Assembly: GCA_008360975.2 (NCBI GenBank)
Contig: CM039188.1
Coordinates: 29,353,944 to 29,417,943 of the forward strand
Origin: Lichenostomus cassidix
Lineage: Eukaryota; Chordata; Aves; Passeriformes; Meliphagidae
Reading direction: 5' to 3'
DNA length: 64,000 bases
This document shows, one piece after another, positions 38,301 through 50,700 of the stretch (positions are counted from its first letter, which is position 1; every line of letters starts with the position of its first letter). Both the position numbers and the translations under genes were made by a program. Below the pieces are notes generated by a model. That model was not told where the DNA came from and did no database searches. It was given only the letters and a program-made list of their open reading frames with translations.

Positions 38301-41300
38301 ATAGAGCCGGGGATTAATGGCAGCTTTTAACACCTGAAGATGTATTGCTTTTTATTTCCATTAGAAATAAAGTCACTGAAAGCCCAGAATCTGGAAGATT
38401 AGTCCTATAACAATGAGGAGATGTGCAATCCCAACTAGCTACTCTCAAGTGCCTCTTCGAATATTTTAATATTCTGCAGCACTCTCAAATACTGCGATGT
38501 ATTTTGGATATGGCAGTACTTTGGATGTGGCAAATTAAATCAAATAAAGGCAAGGAACTCTCCCCACATCCCCGTGCTTGGACATGCAGAAATACCCAAA
38601 GCAGCCAACATGCTGGGTTAGGTGCAATAAGTCCCTGCAGTGCTTTGCTCCCCTGCAAGACCCCCAGCCTGTGCTAATGGGGCTGTGCTGATTTTCTGCC
38701 TTCCCTGAACATGTAGGAGATGAAAAAAACATAATCTCCAAGACCTCCAACTGGCAAGGAGGTGAGAAGCTATACCCAGTAAAAAAATTAGGTGTGTGCT
38801 TAATATGAAATCTGTGAATCTCAATAAATTTGCATGTGTTAAATGGTGACATTTTTATAGCACCATAGAGCACGCTTAGAAGCTGAAAGCTCTCAGCATA
38901 AACACAGACTCCTGTTATTCATGGGACTCATTTGCCCCTATTTGTTAGAACAGAAAATGAAAAAAGAGTTAATTGAATTGTTTAAAATTGTTATTTAACA
39001 CTACGATCTGCCAGGACATACAAACAGGCTAGACTTGAATCCCATGCACTGTTCCAAGTTGACAATATATACAAATATCTGAGAGATAGAAATGTAAATC
39101 AGGATATTAGGGCAATATTTTGCTTTTGAAATTTTGGGTAGAGGCTGACAGTGGGAGGGAATAAAGAGTTCACCAGCTGCCTTTCACCTCTATAACACTG
39201 TTTTTATTCTCATCAGATCCTTCTCATGAGCAGGGAGGAACGGGTTATTAAAATATCCAACCAGTATTTTCAATAGGTACCTGTCAAAAAAGGGATTTAC
39301 ACATGACAAGCTAAGACAGTTGCATAACTATGGCAGACAGAAGAGGCCACAAAGTGTTGAACCTTTTGTGGATTAAACCCAATTTATTTCCTAGACAACA
39401 AAAGGTACTTTCTGACTTTTCCATGTGATGTCTGCAATCACTTTTGTTTGTACACTCATGAACTGCTGGAGCTCTCTGTGGCTGCAGCACAAGGGCCATA
39501 GGGACTGGCACAGCCCCACACAGGCTGGGAATGCCCCAGAGCCAGAGAATTCAGTCCCAGTTGACATCTTTTAGCTTAAGTTCCACGGCCTCTCTCCTCT
39601 TGCAGGTGACTGAGGAGGAGGGGGGACAAAGCAGGATCAGAACCAAGGTGGTGTCTCCTAATACCTGTCTACGAAGGAGAATTTAAATGACATTTCAAAT
39701 GAAGAAGAAAAAGATCCCCCTTGTCTAGTTTGTGCTGAATACTTTTCCCCATGCTCTTCCTCATGTTTAATTTTTAGTCATTTGCACTCTGATAGAGATC
39801 AAAGACTTCTGTCAAAATACAGTTTGCACTGAAGTAGGTATTTTGCAAACATACAGGGAGATATTTTTCTCCCCTGGTGTATCAAAATTTAAAACTAGTC
39901 TGAAATGACTTGTGAAAGGAATGATTCTTACAGACTTCTGTCTCTTGATTGCTTGCATTTTTAATAGAATTGTAGTAAAATAGTCTGTTTTCATTTCATG
40001 TGTCTATAAAATGCACCTTTTAACCCTTGACTCACAGTGACATTTAGCAGCAACATGCAAACATAGGAATGATAATTCACAAACTGTTACAAAAATAATC
40101 AGTGAGCAGGTTCAAAAGATCTGAGCTGACATTGCATAACAAGGTGTTATTTTCCTGCTAGAAGGCATTTTATGTCAGAGAAACATTCAGGACCCTTTTA
40201 TAACTTTATCTGAACGAAGTAAGAAAAGTTCAAAATTTACTAAGAATCCAGATGAAAACTCCAAAACAAATACATCTAAGAAAGAAGGGATTGCTTAAAG
40301 CTCTCAGGAGCAGAGCCCTCATGTATATCTCCCTATTATTTTATCTGCATGAAGGGAAGATCACTTGCAGGTTGGCAGCAAGGAATTGTAACCTCAGGAG
40401 AAGGGAATCTCTCCTCTCCCAGCCAAAGAGAAATATCATCTGATATATCAGCACTTCAAGTCTCCCTGTTTTCTAAATAAGTTCAGGTGCTTCCTGTATG
40501 TGTTTTTAATAAGGAAAATATAAATCCAACACCCAAATTTCAAGACCAAATCAACCTTGGCTTTCCAAGCTGAAAGGAGGACATATTTCCATCAGGACAA
40601 CCATCTGTAACACCAATAAAATATTTTAGAGATGCTGTGTGTTCATTTACCAAAACCAAATGACCAAAGAGACTCTGCTTTTGCAAAAGGATTTTTCTGT
40701 CCAAATTATTGTTCTGTTTGCAGCTAAGGTCACCCTGGAGACCACTTCCCTCTGCTTTGAGAGATGCTGCCTAAAACCTCCACTATTAGAGAGGTCCGTG
40801 AGTCAGAACAAGCTTTTGTCTCCTTCTCATGTCCCTGAACTGAGCCACCATGGCATGGACAGCAAGCAGGAATGTCCCACAGCTGCCACCACCAGCACCT
40901 GGACATTGCCCTGGCTCAGCCATGAGCAGCACATGTGCTCCTGGCAGGCAGCACCCTGGGAATCCCTGACAGAATTCAGAATTCCCCTAGAAAGGACCAT
41001 ATCCTCTGCTTCTTGTTGTGGCTGTTCCTTCTCAAAAGCTCACACTTATCCTTTGCAAGCACATTTGCCATTTCAAATCTGTTTTCCCACAGGACATTTT
41101 GCTTTATCATAACAATCTGTTAGCATTTCCCAGACTGCCACATATTGTCCAGGCTCTTTTATGCAGGCTGGGGAAAAAACCCTCCACCTTTCCATTTCAG
41201 ATTCTTATTTCTCTGCCTGTACCTGTCTGCAAAAATTCCCCACGAGAATGTTGCTTTTATTGTTGCTGTATATTTTTATCTTTCCCTTTTATACTCAACA

Positions 41301-42252
41301 AATTGCTGCCCCTTCCCCATGCCACCTGTTCTCACCTCTGGCCAGTGGTTGCTTTAGTTTTTAATTACCATTTCACTTACCTGTTATGACTCTATGCAGA
41401 ATCACTGACACAAGAAAACACGCTGCACGTTGCTCTCCTGTCATTGAGATGCTGGCTAGACTGGTTGTTGTCTTGGCCATGGGGACAGGATTCCACTCAG
41501 AGACCCTAAGCAATTATCTTTCTTCTTCCCCTTTGAGGTTGGAGCATAGTATTGGTAATTAAGTTCATGCTTCTGTTTGTTGTGGTTTTTTTCCTACATG
41601 TTCCCATTTCCCAGAAACCTTAGGCAAAGGATTTTCTGCCGGGATGGGGAAGCAGGATCTCAGGCTGGTTCAGTTTAACTCTGGAATACAATCTGGATTT
41701 AACTGTTACATGGTGAATCATTCTGTATTTTTATTTTTTATTTAAAAAAATGCCCTAGATGTTTTGCTGAGCAGATGAGAATTTATTAGCTCACACCCAC
41801 AGTTTGTTACACCAGAACCTGCTGAGAATATATTTTTTTCACGGTAAAACATTAAGATATTCAAAGGCTAAAAACGAGCTGCTGGCTAAGACCAGGAAGA
41901 AGTGGACAGGGGGAAGGGAAATCCCCTGGGATGGGTCCCTGTGGCTGGAATCACCATCTCTGTTTTCCAGTCAGCCAGCCAAGGCACTTTTCCCTCTTTG
42001 AATTTCTGGGCCTTGTTTTCTGCCACACACTACAAACCCCAAGCAAACAAATCTCTCTCTCAATATTTTCAGGCCACTGCCAAGCTCCTGTGCTGTGAAC
42101 TGCCAACCCTATCTGAGTTCTCAACTGCCCAGGCCCTCTTCTCCCTGCCAGACCACCTTTTTTCTATACAGCTGTGCCATCTCTCTCCACTGCTTCCCAA
42201 TTTGTTTGTCTCCAAAGCCATTCATTATTTCCCCATTACATTTCTCTGCAGA
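38301..42252. other. Unique non-coding DNA, pyrimidine-rich from 40.6 kb
   Basis: No gene recognised. From about 40.65 kb onward the plus strand is rich in C and T, which depletes stop codons on that strand and produces several overlapping open frames (123, 157 and 253 codons). The longest (41902-42663) continues past this stretch. I see no domain, signal peptide or splice structure that would make them genes. Confidence 0.55.
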
Positions 42253-42313
42253 GGTCCAATCCAAGGCCCATTGAAATGTTTCCATCAACTTCAATGGGGT
42301 TTGGATCAGGACC
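42253..42313. mobile_element. Old palindromic repeat, copy E
   Basis: The left arm GGTCCAATCCAAGGCCCATTGAA (positions 42253-42275) and the right arm 42290-42313 are inverted copies with one gap and two mismatches, around a 14-base spacer. The CCCATTGAA/TTCAATGGGG core and the TTTGGATCAGGACC end are typical of the family. It lies inside the longest open frame of the window, which argues strongly that this frame is not a gene. Confidence 0.7.
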
Positions 42314-44417
42314 AACATCTTCGTCTCTTTCATGCATCCTTAGCTGTCTGTGGGTCAATATTTCTTCTCTTTCTGCAAGGCCTCTTTTTCCCTCCCCTTT
42401 TCATTCAGCAATGGAATATGCTAGGAAATCTCCTTTCCCCTGCATGGCCAACCCATGCTGGCAAAGTTGATCTCAGGGCCACTGAGACAGAGGAGCTGCA
42501 AGAAGGTGGAGAAATTGCAGTGCACAAGCCTTGGCTGAAGGTAGATCCATCTTTCAAAAGGCTTGATATTTTCAATTTACTTTTAAGACGGCTTCACATC
42601 TGGCAATGTTTCTTGGGTTTTGCCATAGTTTTGTGTAAATTAAACAATTATCAGCTGTATTGAAGATACAAACCAGACAAATGGTGCATTAAGCTGCTGC
42701 TGACAGATGGAAGTTTCACAGGTATGCTGTGGAATAGGACAGCCTTGGGTGGTCTACACTACACCTCCACTGAAATCAAGAGGACTTCGGATATTTACAG
42801 CAGATAAGTGTTTGTCCGAAAAATACAAATTCAAATAAATAAATAAATAAAAATGATTCAGACCTTTGAAAAAAGAAATCCCAGTTACAGTCATGGGTGC
42901 AGTTAAAATTTCAGATCACATTGTTGGGTTTTTTGTTGTTTTTTTTTTCCCCCCTGAATTACACAAAAGATTGTTACATCTCTTTCAGCAAAGTAAAACT
43001 CCAGATGCAGGAACTGTTTCTGGCCTGCCTCCATAAAACATAGTTAAGGATTTTCACTTCTGCTAAATGCCTTTTCCCTACCATAGACATTTCCCCCCCA
43101 CATGGAAGACTTATCTACCTTTCAAGCATCCTCTGCTGCAGCTGTTTGTTTGTTTATGCAAGATCGTCTGTTAATGGCAGCCCAAAGCCTTGGTGTTTAT
43201 CTCTGGCTCAATCATTTCCCCCAACCTGCTGTGCTGACAGCCTTGTGCATTTTCCAGGTCCAAGCCCACGTCCCTGCTGTCCCACCCCTCGGAGGGCAGG
43301 GATGAGCTGCTTTCCTGGGAGCTGGGACAGGCTGAGTGCTGGGTGTGCTTGCACCATGTGCAGCCAGGACAGCACATCCAGGAGCAAAATTCACCCCTTT
43401 TGCAATGCTTTTTCTCTTGTCTAAGAGGTGGAGCTGGTATTTTCCCATGGCAGAAGCCCTGATAATTTGGAGTTGTAATTTCATCATTCCTGCAAATACT
43501 GGGATTGTCTGGGATGCAGTAAACACCCTCCAAGTGTGTGACTGCTCCAAGCCCCACAGAAATCAGCAGGAGTCTTTCTGAACTATTGAATTGCAGACTT
43601 TCCTCGGGGTTGTGTACAACGCCACAGACTTAATTACCATGTTCCTGGCTGGGATAAATATGCAAATGGCCTTTTCAGCTGGAGGGCCTTAAAACACAGG
43701 TCGGACACATGGCAACTAATGACTTGATTTGGGCTATATGCAAACATTTGCCAGCCAAAGGCCTCCTCCTATTCCCAGGGAAGCAAAAGGCACAATTATT
43801 ACCAGCTCCAGGGAAAGCACGACACGGATGCCTTCTTTAAATAGTGGCCCAAACAGTTCAAATCTGTCAGCAGCCTTTCCTCAGCATTCCCTTCTTCTTC
43901 TCTCCCTGATCTGTTGTGATAGGAAAATGTTCACGACACAGATTTTATCATAAATGGTAGAGATTTATGCACCTGCAGGTCTCACAGCTGCAGGGCAGGC
44001 ATCTTGTTGCAAAAGCAGCTCCAGCTATATTCAACACATGGGTTGTTTTCACAAAGAAGTGGGAGCCTTTCCCCAGAAGGAGGAAATCAGCATCTTAAAT
44101 TTACCAACACAACCACTCTCCTCAGCACTGACTGCACAATACCACCACACTCTCTCTGTTAAGGTGCTGAGCACAAGTTCAGGCTCTCTCAAATCATTAA
44201 AGCTTATTTGTGTGGCTGATGGTGAAGGGAGAGAGAAGATTCAGCCCCACAAAGCTTAGCTTGCTGACTCAGCTCCATGGGGCTCCAAGGCCAGCTGTAA
44301 GCAGACTTGTTAAATCAGCTTCTGTTACGGGATAAAAACATCTGCTGGAAACCTGATGTCCCTAATAACTCACAATTCCCATACTGTATTTATTGGCATT
44401 CATAGTCTATTTTTGAC
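42314..44417. other. Unique non-coding DNA
   Basis: No gene recognised. A possible weak fold-back relic (CTCCACTGAAATCAAGAGG) lies near 42764-42782. A T/C-rich run lies at 42935-42954. Overlapping open frames on both strands between 43.1 and 43.6 kb reflect G+C-rich composition. Confidence 0.6.
42833..42852. repeat. (AAAT)n microsatellite
   Basis: About five AAAT units form a 20-bp array. Short tetranucleotide arrays of this kind are common in bird genomes. Confidence 0.9.
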
Positions 44418-44431
44418 TTTTTTTTTTTTTT
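44418..44431. repeat. Poly(T) tract, 14 bases
   Basis: A pure run of 14 T within unique sequence. No adjacent retroposed sequence is recognised. Confidence 0.9.
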
Positions 44432-44677
44432 CCTATCAAAGAGCTGCAATCAATAAAGCACCATTTCAGTCATATGCTTTTGAGAAGCCTCATGTCCAGA
44501 GACACAAACCGTGACTGCTGCATTGCTCATGGAGCTCAGTGCAGTATTTTTCAACAGTGCAAGGAAGCCTGGAATGTGTGCAAGGAATGGCTTCACACCA
44601 GCTTCTCCTGAGGAGCACTGTAGCACAGAGAGGTACAGTGAAACAGCAGGAGGAATTAGGATAAAAGGTTATTTCTT

Positions 44678-44693
44678 TGCTGCTGCTGCTGCT
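44678..44693. repeat. (TGC)n microsatellite
   Basis: Five TGC units and a partial one. In one frame on the minus strand it encodes a short Gln run, but the surrounding frame is not a recognisable gene. Confidence 0.85.
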
Positions 44694-45587
44694 GTGGAGA
44701 TTTTGCTGCGACGTGATGAAGGAGTGGGACAGCTGGAGGAGTGGCAGTGAGAGGTGGGTGACAGGAACTTCTGGGAATCACACTTACCTGGTGGGACAGT
44801 GTCTGCCAGCTTGTCACCAAGAGCCTTGCACTGTTCTGTGCCAAGACACAAAACAGAATATTTGAATTCACCCAGGATTACCGTGATATAATAAACTGTA
44901 TAAGGTGTAACCTTGTGGTTCTAAATGTCCGATTTTGTGCTGGTACTTTGTATCCTATTTTTCTGTGTGCCTGCAATCAGACACTGAGCTTTCCTTTGAC
45001 AGAAAAATAGTCTGTACTTTGATAAGCGAATATGAAAGCCAATGATACAATTTTTTAACATGAAGTGAAATACCCCAAATACTTTGTGATGGGAAGGTTG
45101 AAAAGGGCAGAAGTTTGATGGTGCTGCTCAATTCATGTCTGTGAATCAGCAATTAAGGGATCATCATCGAATACAGAAAAATAAGTTATTCGTAAGTTGC
45201 CTCTTAAATTACTCCAATTTGTGTCAGCAAAGACATCTGAAATAGAGGCTTGAAAACATGAGAGCAACAATATTACAGCAACCATGCAGTGTGCATTCCA
45301 GAGAAATGACAAAGCCTTTCTGCAGTATTTGACACCACAAAAATACCCTGGGAAAGGAGAAAGGTTCAGTGGGAAGAGAACAGACAACATGAAGGGATAC
45401 AGAAAAGCAACCAATTGATCTTTATTAATTCCACTTTCCCTCTCCCCTCCATGTATGTACTCCAAAGCAGCTCACAACACTAATCAGGCAAAGACGGATA
45501 AGCAGAGGTTGATGACAAACAAGGGAAAGTAATATATTAGACACATACAGAGATGAAAGAGTCAACAGTCTAAGTGTAAAGCAATAA

Positions 45588-45641
45588 TGTACATATGTGT
45601 GTGTTCCTGTATGTGTTAATATGAATGCATGTGTATGTATT
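45588..45641. repeat. Degenerate TG/TA-rich simple repeat
   Basis: A mix of TATGTG and TGTATG units over about 54 bp, an aged dinucleotide repeat with many interruptions. Confidence 0.7.
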
Positions 45642-46335
45642 TGGGCAGTGGTGGAAAGCACTAAAAAAGAAATCTATTATTGCCTCTTTAACACTCAATT
45701 TGTAAAAAAAAAAATAAAATAAATTCAATCACGGCTGCACCTAAGTACTTGGATTGTTAATTCAGAATCTAAAAAACACAGTATCCATAAAAACATAACT
45801 CTTTCCTTGACAATACTGGTGAGAATTAATTGATATTTATGGAAGAAGAGGGTTTTAGATGATCATTAGAGAATCATGTAATTTATATTGAGTCAATGAG
45901 AAGACAAGGAGAGGAGAGCTCAAGGTAGCTAGTGCTGGTGAAAGTTTGTTTTATTTTTGTGGAGTTGTTGAGAACCATACAGGGTGCCTGCCATGCATTA
46001 ACCTGTTTGGATGAAGATTCACAGCAGGTTGCTTCAGTATATTGGTGTCCTCTGCAAATCATCTGGACAGCTGGGACCATGAAATTTACCCAGATCCAAA
46101 AAAAGTTGACCCTCACCAAACCTCAGTGCCCTCTAAGGCCATATGTGCAGACCACTTCACATTTTGCACTTGTTTTGCCACTGTGGAATGACAAAAATGC
46201 TCTTGTCAAGTGGACATGAGATTTTCAGGTCCTTCCACACAGAAAACATGTCAGCAAAACTTGTCAGATGTTTTTTTTACTACAGCATTATAGACACATT
46301 TTCCCTTTGTTTTCAGTGTCATCTTCTGTACTATG

Positions 46336-46354
46336 AAATAAATAAATAAATAAA
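46336..46354. repeat. (AAAT)n microsatellite
   Basis: A clean four-to-five-unit array of about 19 bp, similar to the one at 42833. Confidence 0.9.
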
Positions 46355-46574
46355 GACAAAAGCCTGTTTGACTCAATTTTGTGCTTCTGAACCAAGCATA
46401 ATCCCATCAGTTTGGTCCCATCATTTGTAGTAAACTATTCACTAATCTAAGACAGGTGCCTCTGGGTGTTAACATTTAGTCTCCTAGTAGAAAAGTGGGT
46501 GCAAAGTTAAACCACATGTTCTACTTATTTATAAGTGAGGTGTGATTAGGCAAAGCTTTTAAAACACGAGCTCA

Positions 46575-46603
46575 GACACACACACACACACACATGCACA
46601 TGC
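46575..46603. repeat. (AC)n microsatellite
   Basis: An almost pure AC run (46576-46594) followed by ATGCACATGCACA, giving about 29 bp. Confidence 0.95.
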
Positions 46604-47604
46604 ACAGAGTTTGCAAGGAAAAGATGCTGACACTTCCAGGCTGTGCTGTGCAGTTATGGTCTGGATTTAACTCTTTGCCAGGTGGATCACTCTGTAGAAA
46701 TCTGAGGGGCAAAAGGTTATGTTGAGCTCATTACTGCAGACAGCTTTTAAAACAAAAGCGATAATATGGACATTCCTGGGATGATGTGTTTCATTAATAT
46801 TTGCCCACTGCTAGGCTGTGTGAAGAGCTGTGCTCACAGGAAACCTCGCAGCTTATTAGAGTGTTATCTGTAAAAAAAGTGGATAAATATGTCCATTTAA
46901 AAATGTGTTTAAAACTGCTTTAATTTTTATGAGCAACATCCCATCAGCTGAATTTTTACTCTTTATTGATGGAAGGAAAAAGTCTAGAAAAAGCCCACCA
47001 AGTCTCTAAAAATTGCTTTTAATGTCATTTCAGATTTAAATGAATGCCTAAAACCTGGAGCAAGGGCTGCAGAAATCCAGCAATTCAAGAACTGTGCTCA
47101 CTGTATATTCCTTTTTGCACAAAATGATTGCCAAAGGCTTCCAGTTCTGATATCTGCTTTATTTTCTCAAGAGGATCAAAGCTGTTATTGTGTGGGTGAG
47201 TTACAGTGCAGTCTAGACTCCTGGTCAACATGTCCCAGTGCAACAACCTCCTGGAACCTGCTTCCAAAATACAGAAATTCAAACTCTTCTTGGGTTTGAA
47301 TTAATTATTGACTATTGTCTGACATTATTTCAAGAAGCAAAGCACAGGAAACATAATCAATTATTTCTGTAAGAATGCATTTGAGGCTCAAGTTGCAAAT
47401 GTTTAGAAAGAGGTTAGGAAAGAAGATTTTTAAGAAGAATTGAAAACAGTTATTGCAGTACTGCTGGTAGCTTTAAAGTCTGAACCATCATAGATCTAAA
47501 TGTCTTCAAACGCTGGCAAAAGAGCAATGGAAAATTAATGATGCAGTATTTCAACAGAGATGTTCACATCATCCGTTATTTGAGGATCACAGCATTCCAG
47601 AGAA

Positions 47605-47730
47605 ATGAATAGCTTATCCCCATTTTACAGACAAGCAGACAGGGAATTTCCGTGGCTCACCTACAACTGCTCAGCCTCATGGTGACACCGCTGTGGGCAG
47701 AGCAGCTGAATATCTGCTTTCATGTCTACC
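47605..47730. mobile_element. Possible MIR/L2-like relic
   Basis: The block TATCCCCATTTTACAGACAA matches the antisense form of a core shared by MIR SINEs and L2 3' ends. It is followed at about the right spacing by GGGCAGAGCAGCTGAAT, which resembles the more distal MIR block. The region between is strongly diverged. MIR and L2 relics are rare but present in birds. The call rests on two short blocks and could be wrong. Confidence 0.35.
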
Positions 47731-50700
47731 TATACAAATTCTGGGCACACAAGGAACTATTGCAGCATATCGTAGGCTTCCCAGTGCTGAATTATTTACA
47801 TCTGTGCTTGAAGCCTTGTTTCAGAATAAAGCTATTAAAATTTAAATGTTCCCTCACCCCGCAAAATTGAGTACTGAAACTATACTCTTTAGGTGTAAAG
47901 AGAAACTTCACTTATTTGTGAACTCAGTGCACATTCTTATAATGTCTTATTACACAACAAGAGAGAGTTTGATCTAGGAAGGGAGATGAAGTTGTTTTTT
48001 TATCAGTAGTGAATATAAATACCCTTTAAGAATAACTAAGATATATAAAAAGGAAGATTTTAATGATACTATTCCAGATGTAGCATGCCAGTAACATGCT
48101 TCTGGAAAGCTTTACAGATGATGTAGGAAGCAAGATAAAATTGTTAAATCAAAATTGTGAAATGAAAATTGACTAAAACTGATCTTTTTCAGAATTAATT
48201 TTCAATGAAAATTTAAAACATATTTACTTTTGCTTCAAATCTGAGAAACACCTACTGGAAAGCTGAGCCATCTCATAAAATTCAAATGTAGTCATCACTA
48301 CTTATCCATCCTCACTAAGTACACCTAAGACCTTGGAGCACAGGCACACCTCTGCTTGCCAAAAGAAATATTTCTCCCTCCCTAAATGAGGAGACTGCAG
48401 TGCTCTGCATTTCAGATTATTGCCACCTCCCTCCACTGTGCTGAAAAGGAGCAGGAGTGGACCACAGGGCTCTGTAGCAGAGAGAAATTAATTCCAAGGG
48501 TGCAAACGAAGCCGAAACAAGACCTATGAAATATGTATCTATTACAGATGGGTGGGGTTTTCTTCAAGTGCAGTTTCGGATTTTCACCCCTCTCCTCCTC
48601 CTATCACATGCTGCTTGTTTTAGTGGTTGGCAGGAGGAGGGGGAGAGGAACTAACAACATGTGTGCCTATCATCACCCTGACCACTGCCTTGTACATCTA
48701 ACTCGCTCCCCTTGGCTTTGTCTGCTTTCTGTCTTTATCCTGCTCCATCCTGCCAACACTCACGTGTGTGTGAGCTCTGCCTGCGCAGAGAGAAAAGCTG
48801 CAAACATGATGCTCACGACATGGAACCCTCGCACTGCTTCCCCTGAGGGAGATTTGCCCCACAAATAGTCTGGTGGAAGAAGAACAAAGGAAAAAGGAAT
48901 CTTCTGTCTCCTTCGCCAAACCCAACAAACCAACAGCTCTTCCTTCCAGCGCATCAGTACAAGAGATGCCTCTCCTAGAACACAGGTTTTTTTGAGAGAG
49001 AGTGGAAGGAAAGGAGAAAACACAGGAAAGAGCAGGGTTGGAGGATCAATTCTGACTCCTGCAACTTTCTTTTCTATTGACAAAAAGTGAGGTGTGGGAA
49101 GAGTTAAAACACACCTGACTGGTGCCTTTCCTGGGGATCAGGAGACACCCACATCAAATCTTCTCTCTCCTACCTTGGCCCCAAGAGTAAAGTGAGCTCC
49201 AAGAATTTTTGCAAGCAAAATGCATCTTATTGCAACACCACACAACAAGATGGATCCATGAGACAACGCAAGAAATGTTAAAATGAAAGTAATTATCTAT
49301 TTCACTGAGGCTAAACTGATAAGGTCCTCCCTTGCATTCTAATTTAGGAAAAAGGATCTGCTTGTGCAGCCTGTACCATGGTGCCCATATTAAATGGGCC
49401 AAGGATCAGTAATGGGCAGGTCCTCTAAAAGTCCCTGTAAATGTGCAATTAACATGTTCTGGGGATGTTTCCACTGAGGATGAAAAAGCCTTTTCTTAAG
49501 CAATGCTATTAATTGTTGGGATTACTAATAACTTTCCATTTTATCTCATTTGCAATAAAAAAGGGGTATTTAACTAAGTATTTAATCAAAATAAGTGAAA
49601 AGAAATGTGAGGAAAATGACTACTGGAAAAACAAGACCTGAGTCAAAAGTTTCCAGTTTTTAATTTTTATCCAAAAAATCTGACTACTGGTTCAGATGAC
49701 CATTAACAAACTCCTGGTTCCCTGCCATGATTTTCCTTTCTTCTAATGGTCTACAAATATTATCAAGGTACACACCAGCACCTTCCAGGTGAGGAACTGG
49801 GAGATCTTTCCTGGTAAGCTCATTAAGAATGAAATGACTGGCCAGAGGTCTGGTCCACAACAGAGAATACAAGAATGTTGGTGCCACATGGGGCTGGCTT
49901 ACTTAAATAGCACACATTTCAGTAAATCCAACACAAGCTGTGTGCACAGGAACAAAAGGCCTGGATCACCAACAGAAAATCTCAAAAAATGAAGCGAGAC
50001 TGAAAAAATCTTCTAAAAAATGGAAAATAAGTCACTGAACATAAGTTGTGAGTGCAGAAACATAGCTGAGATGTCAACATGGTTACTGGATAGAGAGAGA
50101 GGGGTGACAGAGGTGGAGTTGGAATTACTCCATAGGGCAATCATCTGAGCACCTACCTCCACTGGAAACAATGAGGCAATTGTGGATGTCTACCTTCACG
50201 ATCTCCAAGAGTTTTGTCACTGAAACCCTCAGGAGCTGAATTAAGTGCAGACTGAGCACACAGGACCATGGAGAATTTAGAAGAGAAGCAGAGGACTCGT
50301 TATCCCAGCTGTTCTTGAAATTAGACCACAAATATTTTATTACCTGAGAGACTGAAACTCAAGCATAACACACACAGCCATCCTGGCTGTGTACAAACTT
50401 AGACAGAGGAACAAAGCTGACTGAGGGGTTCAGCCAGTGAGGGCTAACATTTATACCTGGTCAGCAAACTGCTGGCAGGTGTCATGAAGAAACGTGAGTT
50501 TATCTTTAAATGAAAAAAGAACAGACTGATAGGGACTGCCATCATGTTTTTGAGGAACCCTCCCTAATGTCCTCAGGCTGAACTAGTCCAGCATTTTGTC
50601 TCCCACAGCCCACAGCCAAAACCACAGGGTTCTGATGGCATAGCTGTTACATAAAGGCTCTATTCCTATAGCACTATAAATGCAAATGATTGTCAAAGGA

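Larger units (their letters stand above)
44432..47604. other. Unique non-coding DNA with microsatellites
   Basis: No gene recognised. The stretch contains four short simple repeats, listed separately, and an A-rich run near 45706-45722. Open frames are up to 110 codons without recognisable domains. Confidence 0.6.

Noticed and set aside
41902..42663. Longest open frame (253 codons) as a protein-coding gene
   Set aside because: No domain, no splice structure, strongly pyrimidine-biased strand in the left part, and it reads through an old fold-back repeat in frame.
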